From: VXMF01 sp965206775
GTDB lineage: Bacteria; Acidobacteriota; Terriglobia; Bryobacterales; UBA6623
NCBI GenBank assembly: GCA_965206775.1
Contig: CBDBKU010000003.1
Location: 1,488,001-1,552,000 of the forward strand
Length of the DNA stretch: 64,000 bases
Direction: 5' to 3'
Below, in pieces: positions 50,904 through 60,282 of the stretch (position 1 is the stretch's first letter; the number at the start of each line of letters is the position of its first letter). A program made the position numbers and the translations under genes. A model generated the notes under the pieces. That model was not told the DNA's origin and ran no database searches. It saw nothing but the letters and a program-made list of their open reading frames with translations.

Positions 50904-51185
50904 GGGGTGGGCCTCCAATTTGGGTTTGGCGCTGTCCAAGGGGCACCTTGCGTCTGCAGGTATGGCCAAGCGGTGATGACCATGTGGTGTCACAAAAGGC
51001 AATGCGCGAACGATACCCTAGCAACGATAACGCATACCATGCGAATTTGGATTACACTCCATGCTGAAGGACCGCAGGCAAGGCGCAGTGACTTGCACAC
51101 GACCCGAGTGCAAGAGCGTTGCGGGACTGGAATCTTCTCGCGCTTGAAACGTCGGCGCCGACCCGGGCGCAGGGCGAGGCAGGCT

Positions 51186-54100
51186 TCAGTGTCGGGCGGT
51201 GATCGTCGGCTCTAGATTCAACGCTCTCGCCAGACGATCCAATTCGTCCTTAGCATCGTAACCAAGGACATCCTCGAAGAACCGGCTGTCCAATTCGCGT
51301 CGCACCGCGTCGTCTGACAAGTGCGCGAAACCCTGCAGGTGCTTGTGCTTCAGGTCAGCGAACAGACATCGGGCAGCTTCTAGTTGGGCTTTGCCCAAGG
51401 CGTCGATATTGAGGACCGGTAAGGTCCTTGCCCCTTCGTGCGGCAGGCCGCTCCGCCCAAGGTAAGGACGGTTGGCGTGATGGATTCGCAATAGGAGGCC
51501 CGGTGTGGTATTCAGCCAGAGGCAGAGGGCTTCTTCCTTTCCATGTGCCGCCTTCCTCGGCAACAACGTGATCCAAGATCTGACGCCCAGCATTGGCTCG
51601 TCCGTGAGGACAGCAGCCAGCCGCTGCGGGGCATGGCCTAGTTCACACGCGATCTGCAGTCGACCTGCACGTGCGAGCATCGCGGACTGATCGTCGCAAT
51701 CGCAACTTGCTTGCTCTTTGAGCCTCGCATTTGCCACCGCTTCCAGTGAAATGATCCTCTTAGCGCTGTGATGCCAGAGGGCTGGATGGCCGCTCCGGGT
51801 GGGGTCGTCCGTGGCGACGATGCTGAAGAGCCCCTGCGCCGAATTCTTTATTTGCATGTGATACGGCCCCAGTTCGCAGACGGAGGAAAGCTCTCCGATG
51901 GGTATGTTGAACTTGAATTTGCTGACTTGCCACACGCCCCGTCTCGATAGCGAAGACGCAATTTCCGCTAGCCGACCTTGGCAGAAGGTCGCGTAGTTCC
52001 AAGGACCTCCGCTTAGTTCGGACTGATCGACGAAGATCACCTCGCCCCAAGATACGTCGCCAAACGCGATTTCGGCTTGCCGTCTGGAATCGGGCGGAGA
52101 CGGGACGGCAAGCAGCGCCCGCGTAATCGCCATCGCATCGATCGGGTCGTCTGGGTTGCGCCGGAGGTTTACGAATCGAGTGAATCCCTCCCTCTTGCCG
52201 GCCGCGCAGTGCCTCTTCGTTGCAACGATCAGTGTCTCTGCGATCCGCGTGGATTCCGAGAACGCCACAAAACGCCTGCCAGGAAGATTTCCCTTTGCGT
52301 GCCGGTTCCTGTCGTCGTGGCTCACAATGACCCAGTCGACGTCGAACTCGTCCAGCAGCAGCTGCCTTATCTGCGCCCATCGGCTTCCGGTCAAGGAAGT
52401 TGCAGGCAGTACGAAGGCAACCCGGCCTCCTTGCCTTACCCTCTCGCAGGCGAGCACCACGAATGCTGATCCCAGGCCGGCGTAGAGGTTCCCCGGCGTT
52501 CCGCTCAATGTGCGGCGCAGTGCTTCCTTCATGGCGCTCGCGTCTGCTTTCGAAAGCGCCGAGCCGAATATCGGATTCCAGTCGCTGTTCTCAGAAGTGC
52601 CGGGCCCTCCCGCCCGCGTGTATGGCGGATTTGCGATCACAAGCTCGCAGTTGCTCGGCATGTAAGCGTCGTAAGTTCGCTCTCCCTTTCCCGTTACGCG
52701 CCCGGGGTCTTGGCCTTCCTCGATAAACAACGGGAGGTATTGCGCAGCACCCCGGCTGGGAGCCTTCTTCAAGAAGTCCAAGCTACCCATCCTCGGCTTG
52801 CCGTTGTTTACGTCGTGAGGCATCCAATAGAGCGGCATGTTGTAGATAACCTGCCGCATCTCCGCCATTGACAGAGTCGCCGCTGTCAGGTGGACGGCCG
52901 CAGGCACCACGTCATACCCGTGGATTACCTCCTGAAGTAGCAACCGAATGGCAGTACCCTGACGCTTGGGATCTCCACCCGCTCTCCGGTAGAGCTTGAG
53001 TAACTCCTGAAGACTAGCCATCAGTAAGGTGCCGCTTCCACACGCAGGGTCGACCACCCGCAGCTTTTCGATTTGCTTCGGTGATTTCCAGTCAGTGCCA
53101 TGCCACAGTGGGTGTTCGCGGTCGAATGCGAGGCCGGCCAACATCACGGCAGCGGGAATCGTGGTGTAGTTCGTCGCGAGAAACTTCCTTGTCGCCAGCA
53201 GGCGATGGAAAATCCTCCCTGCGATGTCGTGCCTCCGGATGACACCCTTGCTAGCGATGTCAGTAGCTGCCTCAACCAGCCCCTTCAATGCGAGTGTCGC
53301 CTGCCGCGCGGGGGCTGACTTCAGTGCTTCGCACGCTACATGGAAGATCGGCCACCAGTTGATCTCGAGAATCAACTCCCATTGCTTGAGCAGTGCTTCC
53401 GGATGTCCGCGCCGATCTGGCCGTGGAATTCCATCCTCGCGGAACCTTGGCGGCAGTTGTTCGAGATCCAGGTCCTGAGCCAGTAGCTCTTGGAAAAGTA
53501 AGGCGTTCAGCCAGATCAGAGCGGTGGTCGATTCTGGGTCCCCGTCGACAGCCGCTAGTGGATGGGGGCCGGGCGTTCTCCCGAGAATCTCGCTCGCACG
53601 CGCAATCGCGGTGGACGCCTGCTCGACCGTTTCCTCGACAGAGCCGCCCTTCGATGTACGAATCCAGAAGTCAAGCAGGTACTCGGCCAGCATCGCGACA
53701 GAGCCACGCTGCCGCGTTCCCAGAACGTAGCCTCGCTCTTCCTCCGAATTGCGCCGAGCTACGCTAGTGAACTGTAGGTCGTCGGAGAGGGCGAGCTCCT
53801 CCTTGGCTTGGCTCTCGGGTATTTTGCTCAGGCTTTCTGGATAAACCAATGCCAGCACGAAGTCGACTGTGAGCCCACGCCACAGAAGTGGCGTGGATGG
53901 CAATCGATTCTCCGCGTCATCTCTTACCGTGCGTGCCGGAGCGAATTCCGCTTCGATCGCGATCGCGTAGTCGCCGAGTTCCACGAGCACGTCTACACGG
54001 TGCAGACGAGTATCGGATCGCAGGGATTGCTCGGCTTCAGCTTCCAGCCCCTTTCGTCGAAGCAATGCCGCAAGTTCTCCGTTGAGGATGATCTCCAGCG

Positions 54101-54188
54101 TCGTTCCCGTCACCGCACTCACTTGGGCCTCGATTCGCGAAGGGAGAACCGGGCGTCGGGACGCCCGCATCGGCTTGCGCAATCGCAT
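51186..54188 (-). CDS. Solitary 1000-residue DNA N6-methyltransferase with extra N-terminal domain (possible single-gene restriction/defence protein)
   Basis: The methyltransferase core is clear: motif I 'VVDPACGSGTLLMASL' (379-392), an acidic SAM contact in 'VIHGYDVVPAAVHLTAATLS' (D426), and motif IV 'VIANPPYTRAGG' (518-527), the NPPY of N6-adenine or N4-cytosine methylases. The N-terminal 110 residues contain 'RVDVLVELGDYAIAIEAEFA' (D66, E79, E81), a pattern like a PD-(D/E)XK nuclease strand pair, and 'LTVDFVLALVYPESLSK'. A helical region (about 160-370) and a 450-residue C-terminal part, perhaps target recognition, flank it. This layout fits type IIG or defence-associated methylases; no other restriction, helicase or toxin gene is adjacent. 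ATG at 54186-54188; ATG at 54170 is possible. Nuclease role is inferred. Confidence 0.8.
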   Translation of the reverse strand: MRLRKPMRASRRPVLPSRIEAQVSAVTGTTLEIILNGELAALLRRKGLEAEAEQSLRSDTRLHRVDVLVELGDYAIAIEAEFAPARTVRDDAENRLPSTPLLWRGLTVDFVLALVYPESLSKIPESQAKEELALSDDLQFTSVARRNSEEERGYVLGTRQRGSVAMLAEYLLDFWIRTSKGGSVEETVEQASTAIARASEILGRTPGPHPLAAVDGDPESTTALIWLNALLFQELLAQDLDLEQLPPRFREDGIPRPDRRGHPEALLKQWELILEINWWPIFHVACEALKSAPARQATLALKGLVEAATDIASKGVIRRHDIAGRIFHRLLATRKFLATNYTTIPAAVMLAGLAFDREHPLWHGTDWKSPKQIEKLRVVDPACGSGTLLMASLQELLKLYRRAGGDPKRQGTAIRLLLQEVIHGYDVVPAAVHLTAATLSMAEMRQVIYNMPLYWMPHDVNNGKPRMGSLDFLKKAPSRGAAQYLPLFIEEGQDPGRVTGKGERTYDAYMPSNCELVIANPPYTRAGGPGTSENSDWNPIFGSALSKADASAMKEALRRTLSGTPGNLYAGLGSAFVVLACERVRQGGRVAFVLPATSLTGSRWAQIRQLLLDEFDVDWVIVSHDDRNRHAKGNLPGRRFVAFSESTRIAETLIVATKRHCAAGKREGFTRFVNLRRNPDDPIDAMAITRALLAVPSPPDSRRQAEIAFGDVSWGEVIFVDQSELSGGPWNYATFCQGRLAEIASSLSRRGVWQVSKFKFNIPIGELSSVCELGPYHMQIKNSAQGLFSIVATDDPTRSGHPALWHHSAKRIISLEAVANARLKEQASCDCDDQSAMLARAGRLQIACELGHAPQRLAAVLTDEPMLGVRSWITLLPRKAAHGKEEALCLWLNTTPGLLLRIHHANRPYLGRSGLPHEGARTLPVLNIDALGKAQLEAARCLFADLKHKHLQGFAHLSDDAVRRELDSRFFEDVLGYDAKDELDRLARALNLEPTITARH

Positions 54189-55097
54189 GGCGATCCCAGG
54201 CTCGTCGCTCGGGGTATTGCACGAACGTCGATCATCCTCTGGATCTCAGGGTAGCCGCGAGTTGAACTGAGGGCGTGGCCCGCCCTAGCGATCAGCAAGT
54301 CAAGTCCCGCAGAGCATGAACCAATACCGATGACGAAATGGAATAAAGATCCGCGCGAGCCTCGAATCGCAAGAAAATGCGCGACCAGTCTGTAGGCATT
54401 CATTGCAGCACACGTGTAGGCGAGACGCCTAGAGTTTGCCCGCCACTGCAAGAAACCGACGATTGCTTGGAGTGATGAACTGCCCGATGGTCGAATGGCG
54501 GAAAGTGACGCTTAGGGACGTCGAGAGTTGGTGTCGATCCCGATGGTGCTGGTTCTGTTCGAGGGGTTCCTTGTGTCCGCCACTATGGAGGCGAGCCCTC
54601 TCCTGCGGCGTCGAACCAAGCACTGGTAACACCTAGCGTATCAATTCAATTCCGAGGGCCGGGTGTGACAACTCGCACAGCTTCAGAGTTCGCCAAGTCA
54701 TTGTATTCCGGGCATCTTTGGATGTTCCGAGCTAAGATTCGTCCACCGTCCGCGATGGCTGATATTTCCGCGCATGGAGTTCACCGGCTCTTTGTATTGA
54801 CCGTTCACGCCATTGACCGGTCTCGCCGTGTTGCCTCGGTCTCCGTGTTGCCTCCACGGCGGTCTCTTGGATCTCGCGCCGACCGCCCGTGGTGGGGACG
54901 TTCGGTTCATTTCGGGGTTTCGCTTGAATGCTCTTTCGGAATTGTCTGCTGTTGCAGGAACTCTCGGCACGTGCTTTGCCATGGGCGCCCAATTCGAGCG
55001 AGCCTCAGAGATGAGCAATCAAGGGGTAACATAGCGTTAGCGCATCGTGGAAGGCCGGGTGGCGGTCGGCGGCGCTTCTGCCGTGCGCGGACTCGAC
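54189..55097. other. 909-bp region without a recognisable gene
   Basis: Short frames on both strands lack domains; the longest (from 54665) is a shadow of the DUF1592 gene. A minus-strand frame near 54430-54540 reads 'LSVTFRHSTIGQFITPSN' and could be the tail of a lost gene. The promoter of the DUF1592 gene and possibly that of the methyltransferase gene must lie here. Confidence 0.45.
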
Positions 55098-58000
55098 ATG
55101 ATCCCGAGGAACTGGTGGACTCGACCCCGGGTCAGTTGCGCTTTCGCAGTCGCGCTTGTATGGGTGATCGCGTGGGCGTTTCGCATCGCGCCGGCCAGGG
55201 CGGCCGACTCAACTCCGATCGCGCTCGAGACGTCGTTCGAACAGCGCATGAAGCTGTTCCTGAAGCAGAACTGCATCCTGTGCCACAACGCGGACACGGC
55301 TATGTCGGGGATCCGGCTCGACCAGCTAGACGGGGCCGTCGAGGAGAGGCACCTCCGGTTGTGGGAGGCGGTCCGAAAGCAGATCGGCGACAAGGCCATG
55401 CCACCCGAGGGTGCTCCGCAACCAGACGGCCCCGAGCGCCAGGCGGCGCTGGACTGGATCACGGAGGCGCTGGATGTCGCGCGCTCGCGTCCAACGCCGA
55501 AGAACGGAAACGTACGCCGCCTTACCGTGTCGCAGTACCGCAGCACGTTGCGGGAATTGCTGCTGCTAGACGATGACCTGACGGACACGCTTCCCCCCGA
55601 CGCCGTCTCCGAGGATGGATTCGTGAACAGCGCGGAGACGCTGGATTTTTCTCCGCTGCAGATGGAGGCCTACCTCGAGATCGCCGCAGATGCGTTGAGC
55701 CGGTCGATCGTAGACCCGGACTCGAAACCTTCGATCCAGAACTTCCGCGTCGACCTAGGCCGGTCGATCAATCCCGACCCTCTTCCGGAGAAGCTGATTC
55801 TCGGGGCGAACAGCTTGCTGCTGAGCAATGAAGACTACGTTGTGACCCAGCCCACGCCGAGCAAGCCGTTCGCCTTCGAGCCGTATCGCATGCGGACCAA
55901 GTACCGCTTCATCGAAGGCTACAAGGGGAACGCTACGGTTCGCGGCTGGAGGGACTTCGACAGTATCTATCACGCGGTCTTCGCCTCCATGCGCGGCAGT
56001 CGCGGATATCCAAAGGGAGCTCCGTACAGCACCGTGGCCGAAGGCCTGCTGTTGAGGCCGGCGATACCTACCGACGAGATATTCCAAAGTGACGGCACCT
56101 ACGGGCCGAAAGCGAATTTCAAGATCTCCCTGCGTGAGCTTCCCGACTACGGACGCTTCCGGGTGACCGTCACGGCTGCCAAGTACGACGACGGGCTTGT
56201 TCTGGATCCCGGCCAGCCAGCCCGGGATCCCGACGCCTCCGTAGCCCTCGTGATTCGCGACCCCAATGCGCCGCGAACCGTGACGATCGAAAAGGGCGGC
56301 GTCTTCCAAGTTGACATCTACGAAGCGGAGCGGCACAATCTGCCACGCCCCGCCGCCCCATGGCGAATCGCGGAGGGGCTGGCGGGATCGTGGCCGCTTG
56401 ATGGCGGCGAACCCAGCCGCTTGGAAGGCGACGCAAGACACGTCGATTCCCCGTTCGGAAAGGCCGTGTCGCTCGATGGTGAAGGGGACTCGGTGGTGAT
56501 CCCTCGCACCAGTGCGATGGACGTGGGCGACAGCGACTTCACAGTCTCGGCTTGGATCCGCCCGAGGGAGCTCCGGACGGCCGGAATTGTCGCGCTCGGA
56601 GCCCACGAGTGGACCCAGGGCTGGTACTTGGAAACGCTTGGCAACAAGGGGATACTGCGGCTCGAGACGACCGGCCCCGACAGGGAGTCCAACGGCGGCG
56701 TGATCTCGCCGCAGGGCGTGATTCGCAATCGTGCCTGGCAGCATGTTGCGGCCGTCGTGAAGCGTGGGGAAAGTCAAGCGCGGCTCTACGTCAACGGCTA
56801 CTCGGTTGCCAGAGGAACGGTCGGGCCTGCGAAGCTGGACAACCCGAGCCTGGATCTCCATGTCGGGCAAGTCCCGGACGGACCGCAGTTCCGCGGCGAG
56901 CTTGACGAAGTGCGTGTGTATCGTTGGGCTCTGGATGAATCCGAGTTGCAAGCGCTGGTGGAACCCGGGCGGGAGTTCGCCCTGCCGCCCCCCGAGAAAC
57001 CTCAAGAGGTGACGCTGAACCTCGGTGACCGTCAATTCTCCGCAAATCTCGAGCAACCTGCATTCCTAGCAGTGAGGCTGGACGCGGGACCGCTGCACGT
57101 CGAATCATCGCACGCAGGTGTCAAGGACCTGAGACGGGTTGTGCTCACTCGGCTCTCCGACGATCTCGAGCTCTCGCAACGATTTCTGGAGTTCGAGAAG
57201 CGCTTGCCGAGAATCGGCGTGCATCTGGGGCTGCGTCGAGACTGCGGCAGCACCTTCGCTCCGGTTGGCGCCCCCCAAACGGTGTCCAGCGACGGGGTCG
57301 CGAGCTATGTGTTCGAGGGGGCCATCCGCGATTTCCCCAGTCCCGACGTCGAGAAGGACAATGTCAACTACCTGGCTGGAATTCGCGAGATTGCGGTTCG
57401 CAGCGAATACACCGATGGCCGCGACATGCCACGCCTTCTTGTCCGGTCGGTGGAGTTCGAGGGCCCGCTCTACGAAAGCTGGCCGCCCCGATCCCATCGG
57501 AGCATCTTCATCGACTCGGATCGCAAGGCCGACTCCCTGAGCTACGCCCGGAAAATTGTCCGCGCCTTCGCCACGCGCGCCTACCGCCGTCCCGTAACGG
57601 ACTCCGAAGAAGAGACGCTCATGGCGGTGTTCAGGCAATCGCTCGACGGCGGGCGCGGCTTCCGCGGGAGCATCACGGACTCGTTGCAGGTGGCGCTGAC
57701 ATCTCCGCAATTCCTGTTCCTGGTGGAGCGTAGCGCCACGCCCGAAGCGGAGCCGATCGACGACCTCGAGCTGGCCTCGAAGCTCGCCTATTTCCTGTGG
57801 AACGGCCCGCCGGATCACACGACCCTGGAACTCGCCGCGCGCGGCGAGCTCCGGAGCCGACTGGATGGCGAGGTCGCGCGGATGACACGGGATTCGCGAT
57901 TCTCCGGATTTGTCCGAGAGTTCGTGTACCAGTGGCTCAGCTTGGACAAGTTCGACGTGCTCGAGCCGGATCGCGAGATGTTCCCCACGCTAACCCGCGA

Positions 58001-58742
58001 CACGCGCGCCCAGTTGCGAAGGGAGCCGGCCGAATTCCTTCAGTATCTCGTCCGGAACAACTTGCCCGCGCGCCACCTGATCGATTCCGACATCGTGATG
58101 GCGAACGAGGTTGTCGCCAGCTACTACGGCCTGGGCAGTAAGGTCGACAGCGGGTTCGAGTTCGTCCCCATCCGCCACAGTCGCCCCGACCTCGGCGGCT
58201 TTCTGACACAAGCGGCGATCATGGCGGGACTGTCGGACGGCCGCGAATCGAACCCCGTGAAGCGCGGGGCGTGGCTGGCACGGAAAATCATCGCCGAGCC
58301 GCCCGACCCCCCGCCTCCCAATGTTCCGGACCTAACCGAGGATACCGAGGGATTGCCGCTGCGCGAGAGGCTCGCCAGGCATAGAAACCAGCCGGGTTGC
58401 GCCCAGTGCCATTCCAAGATCGATCCGTGGGGGGTGCCGTTCGAAGAGATTGACGCGGCCGGCCGGCTGAAGGCGACCACGGTCGACGCGCGCTCAACGC
58501 TGCCCGACAGCACGGAGGTGTCAGGCGTGAACGATCTGAAACGGTATCTCAGCCGGGACCGGATCGACCAAGTGGCATTCAGCCTTCTGAAGCATCTCGC
58601 GACCTACGCGAACGGGCGAAGCCTTTCCTACAATGAGCTAAACTATCTCAGACAGGACGGAGCGAAGCTGGGAGCGGACGGCTACCGGATGCAGGACATG
58701 ATCCGGTATGTTGCCACCAGCAACCTTTTCCTGGAGAAGTAG
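55098..58742 (+). CDS. DUF1587/1592/1588/1585 protein with cytochrome c and LamG domains
   Basis: The 1214-residue exported protein has a signal peptide (about 14-36, 'ARAADS'), a PSCyt-like cytochrome c domain with haem site C59-IL-C62-H63 and 'DKAMPPEG', then DUF1587 ('VRRLTVSQYRSTLRELL'). A LamG/concanavalin-like domain is inserted at about 430-600 ('GSWPLDGG', 'DFTVSAWIRPRELRTAG', 'ARLYVNGYSVARGTVG'). After it come DUF1595 ('VRAFATRAYRRPVTDSEEE'), DUF1592 ('LASKLAYFLWNGPPDHT'), DUF1588 ('GCAQCHSKIDPWGVPFEE') and DUF1585 at the end. The family is shared by Planctomycetota and Acidobacteriota and usually paired with DUF1552, as here. The LamG domain probably binds carbohydrate. ATG 55098 is before the signal peptide; GTG 55047 is the alternative. 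Confidence 0.9.
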   Translation: MIPRNWWTRPRVSCAFAVALVWVIAWAFRIAPARAADSTPIALETSFEQRMKLFLKQNCILCHNADTAMSGIRLDQLDGAVEERHLRLWEAVRKQIGDKAMPPEGAPQPDGPERQAALDWITEALDVARSRPTPKNGNVRRLTVSQYRSTLRELLLLDDDLTDTLPPDAVSEDGFVNSAETLDFSPLQMEAYLEIAADALSRSIVDPDSKPSIQNFRVDLGRSINPDPLPEKLILGANSLLLSNEDYVVTQPTPSKPFAFEPYRMRTKYRFIEGYKGNATVRGWRDFDSIYHAVFASMRGSRGYPKGAPYSTVAEGLLLRPAIPTDEIFQSDGTYGPKANFKISLRELPDYGRFRVTVTAAKYDDGLVLDPGQPARDPDASVALVIRDPNAPRTVTIEKGGVFQVDIYEAERHNLPRPAAPWRIAEGLAGSWPLDGGEPSRLEGDARHVDSPFGKAVSLDGEGDSVVIPRTSAMDVGDSDFTVSAWIRPRELRTAGIVALGAHEWTQGWYLETLGNKGILRLETTGPDRESNGGVISPQGVIRNRAWQHVAAVVKRGESQARLYVNGYSVARGTVGPAKLDNPSLDLHVGQVPDGPQFRGELDEVRVYRWALDESELQALVEPGREFALPPPEKPQEVTLNLGDRQFSANLEQPAFLAVRLDAGPLHVESSHAGVKDLRRVVLTRLSDDLELSQRFLEFEKRLPRIGVHLGLRRDCGSTFAPVGAPQTVSSDGVASYVFEGAIRDFPSPDVEKDNVNYLAGIREIAVRSEYTDGRDMPRLLVRSVEFEGPLYESWPPRSHRSIFIDSDRKADSLSYARKIVRAFATRAYRRPVTDSEEETLMAVFRQSLDGGRGFRGSITDSLQVALTSPQFLFLVERSATPEAEPIDDLELASKLAYFLWNGPPDHTTLELAARGELRSRLDGEVARMTRDSRFSGFVREFVYQWLSLDKFDVLEPDREMFPTLTRDTRAQLRREPAEFLQYLVRNNLPARHLIDSDIVMANEVVASYYGLGSKVDSGFEFVPIRHSRPDLGGFLTQAAIMAGLSDGRESNPVKRGAWLARKIIAEPPDPPPPNVPDLTEDTEGLPLRERLARHRNQPGCAQCHSKIDPWGVPFEEIDAAGRLKATTVDARSTLPDSTEVSGVNDLKRYLSRDRIDQVAFSLLKHLATYANGRSLSYNELNYLRQDGAKLGADGYRMQDMIRYVATSNLFLEK

Positions 58743-58773
58743 AGGCCGGGAAACGCAGCCTGCCGAGAAGCCT

Positions 58774-60114
58774 ATGAGCACCGCATTGAAGATTGACCGA
58801 CGGGCGTTCCTGCAGGGTGCGGGAGGTGCCTCGCTGGCTCTGCCGGTTCTCGACGCCATGGGCGCCGAGGCGATCGCCGAGCCTCCGCGCCGATTCTGCG
58901 CGCTGTACACCGCGAACGGCATGTCGCTCCCGAGAGCGGAGAACGGCCTCGATGAATGGAGCTGGTTTCCCGCCGCCGAGCGCGAAGGGCAGTTCGTTTT
59001 CGGGCGGTCCACCGAGCCGCTTAGTCCCTTCCGCAAGCAGCTTAGCTTCGTGGGCGGGCTTTATCACCCCAGCGGTCCGAAGGCAGACCCCCACACTTGC
59101 TCCGACATGTGGCTAACCGGAGCCCCTCTGCACAATCCGAAGCCGGGAACTTACAACACCGTCGGGCTCGACCAGGTCGTTGCCTTGCACACCAAGCAGC
59201 ACTGCCGGCAGCCGTCGCTCGTGCTGTCGATCGACGCCGGGACCGGCTTCCTCTCTCGGACGGGCACGATTTCCTACAGCTTGGAAGGCAGGCCGATCCC
59301 GGCTGAAAACAACCCTCGTCGCGTCTTCAATCGCCTGTTCCGCGGCGACCGCGCGTCGCTCGAGTCGGAACGTGACAAGCTGAAGCGTCGAATCAAGCTG
59401 GTTGACGCGGTGGCGGAGAGCGCTCGCTCGCTCGACCGGCAGCTGGGCAAGTCTGACAGGCACCGGATGGATCAGTACCTGACCTCGCTCAATGAAGTCG
59501 AGTCGAGGCTGATCGCGTCGGAACGCTGGATCGACATCCCGCTCAAGAAGCAGGACTATTCGCATCTGAATCTCGATGCCACGCCGGAGGGGGAACCCGC
59601 CGACTACTACCAGACCATGTTCGACCTGATCGCGCTGGCGTTCGACGCGGACATCACTCGCTCCGTGGCGTTCATGCTCAACCGCGAGGATGGCATGGGA
59701 ATCAGCGACACGTTCCCGCTCAAGCTCGGCCTGTCGAGGACTCACCACAAGCTCTCGCATGCGACAGACAAGGACGGGCAGCGGCAATTCGCTAAGTACG
59801 ACCTGTTCCTGAGCCACCAATTGGCACACTTCTTTGATCGGATGTCCGGTTACCGGGACCGTAACGGCACAGTGCTTGACAACACAATCGTGCTGTTTGG
59901 AAGCGGTGCCAGCACAACACACACCCCCCGGAACCTGCCGACGCTGGTCGCCGGCGGGGCCAATATGGGATTGCGGCACGGAACCTACTGGCGTGATGGT
60001 GAGACGCGGATGTCCAACATGTACCTGAGCATCCTACGGTCCCTCGGCATCGAACAGGAAGGTTTCGCCGACAGCACCAGCACGCTGAGCGGTTCGATCT
60101 TCAGTCGCGCTTAG
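58774..60114 (+). CDS. DUF1552 protein, partner of the DUF1592 protein
   Basis: The 446-residue protein has a Tat-like leader ('DRRAFLQGAGGASLALP') and DUF1552 motifs: 'FCALYTANGMSLPRAENG', 'LSFVGGLYHPSGPKADPH', 'CSDMWLTGAPLHNP', 'SLVLSIDAGTGF', 'MDQYLTSLNEVESRLIASER', 'LIALAFDADITRSVAFML', and 'IVLFGSGASTTHTPRNLPT'. The family resembles DUF1501 and the sulfatase/alkaline phosphatase superfamily and is exported; its activity is unknown. It starts 31 bp after the DUF1592 stop, and the two genes are probably one operon. Confidence 0.9.
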   Translation: MSTALKIDRRAFLQGAGGASLALPVLDAMGAEAIAEPPRRFCALYTANGMSLPRAENGLDEWSWFPAAEREGQFVFGRSTEPLSPFRKQLSFVGGLYHPSGPKADPHTCSDMWLTGAPLHNPKPGTYNTVGLDQVVALHTKQHCRQPSLVLSIDAGTGFLSRTGTISYSLEGRPIPAENNPRRVFNRLFRGDRASLESERDKLKRRIKLVDAVAESARSLDRQLGKSDRHRMDQYLTSLNEVESRLIASERWIDIPLKKQDYSHLNLDATPEGEPADYYQTMFDLIALAFDADITRSVAFMLNREDGMGISDTFPLKLGLSRTHHKLSHATDKDGQRQFAKYDLFLSHQLAHFFDRMSGYRDRNGTVLDNTIVLFGSGASTTHTPRNLPTLVAGGANMGLRHGTYWRDGETRMSNMYLSILRSLGIEQEGFADSTSTLSGSIFSRA

Positions 60115-60282
60115 CTATAGGTGCCGCGGAGTTCTGGATTTCCGCGCGGGCAAGTCGCTGGTTCCTCAAGAGACTGGGTTGCCAGACCCACGGCTTTGCA
60201 ATCGCAATCGGCCAGAGGACTCCCGTAGGTGACATCCGTCGCGCCGACCCCGCCGGATCCATACGGCTATATCGACGGTGCT

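Noticed and set aside
54665..55576. 303-codon plus-strand frame overlapping the DUF1592 gene
   Set aside because: It is a frame shadow: its second half lies in another frame of the clearly coding DUF1592 gene and it has no domain.
60120..60280. Possible tRNA or structured RNA between DUF1552 and the GMC gene
   Set aside because: Short pairings exist but no cloverleaf with a T-arm could be drawn.
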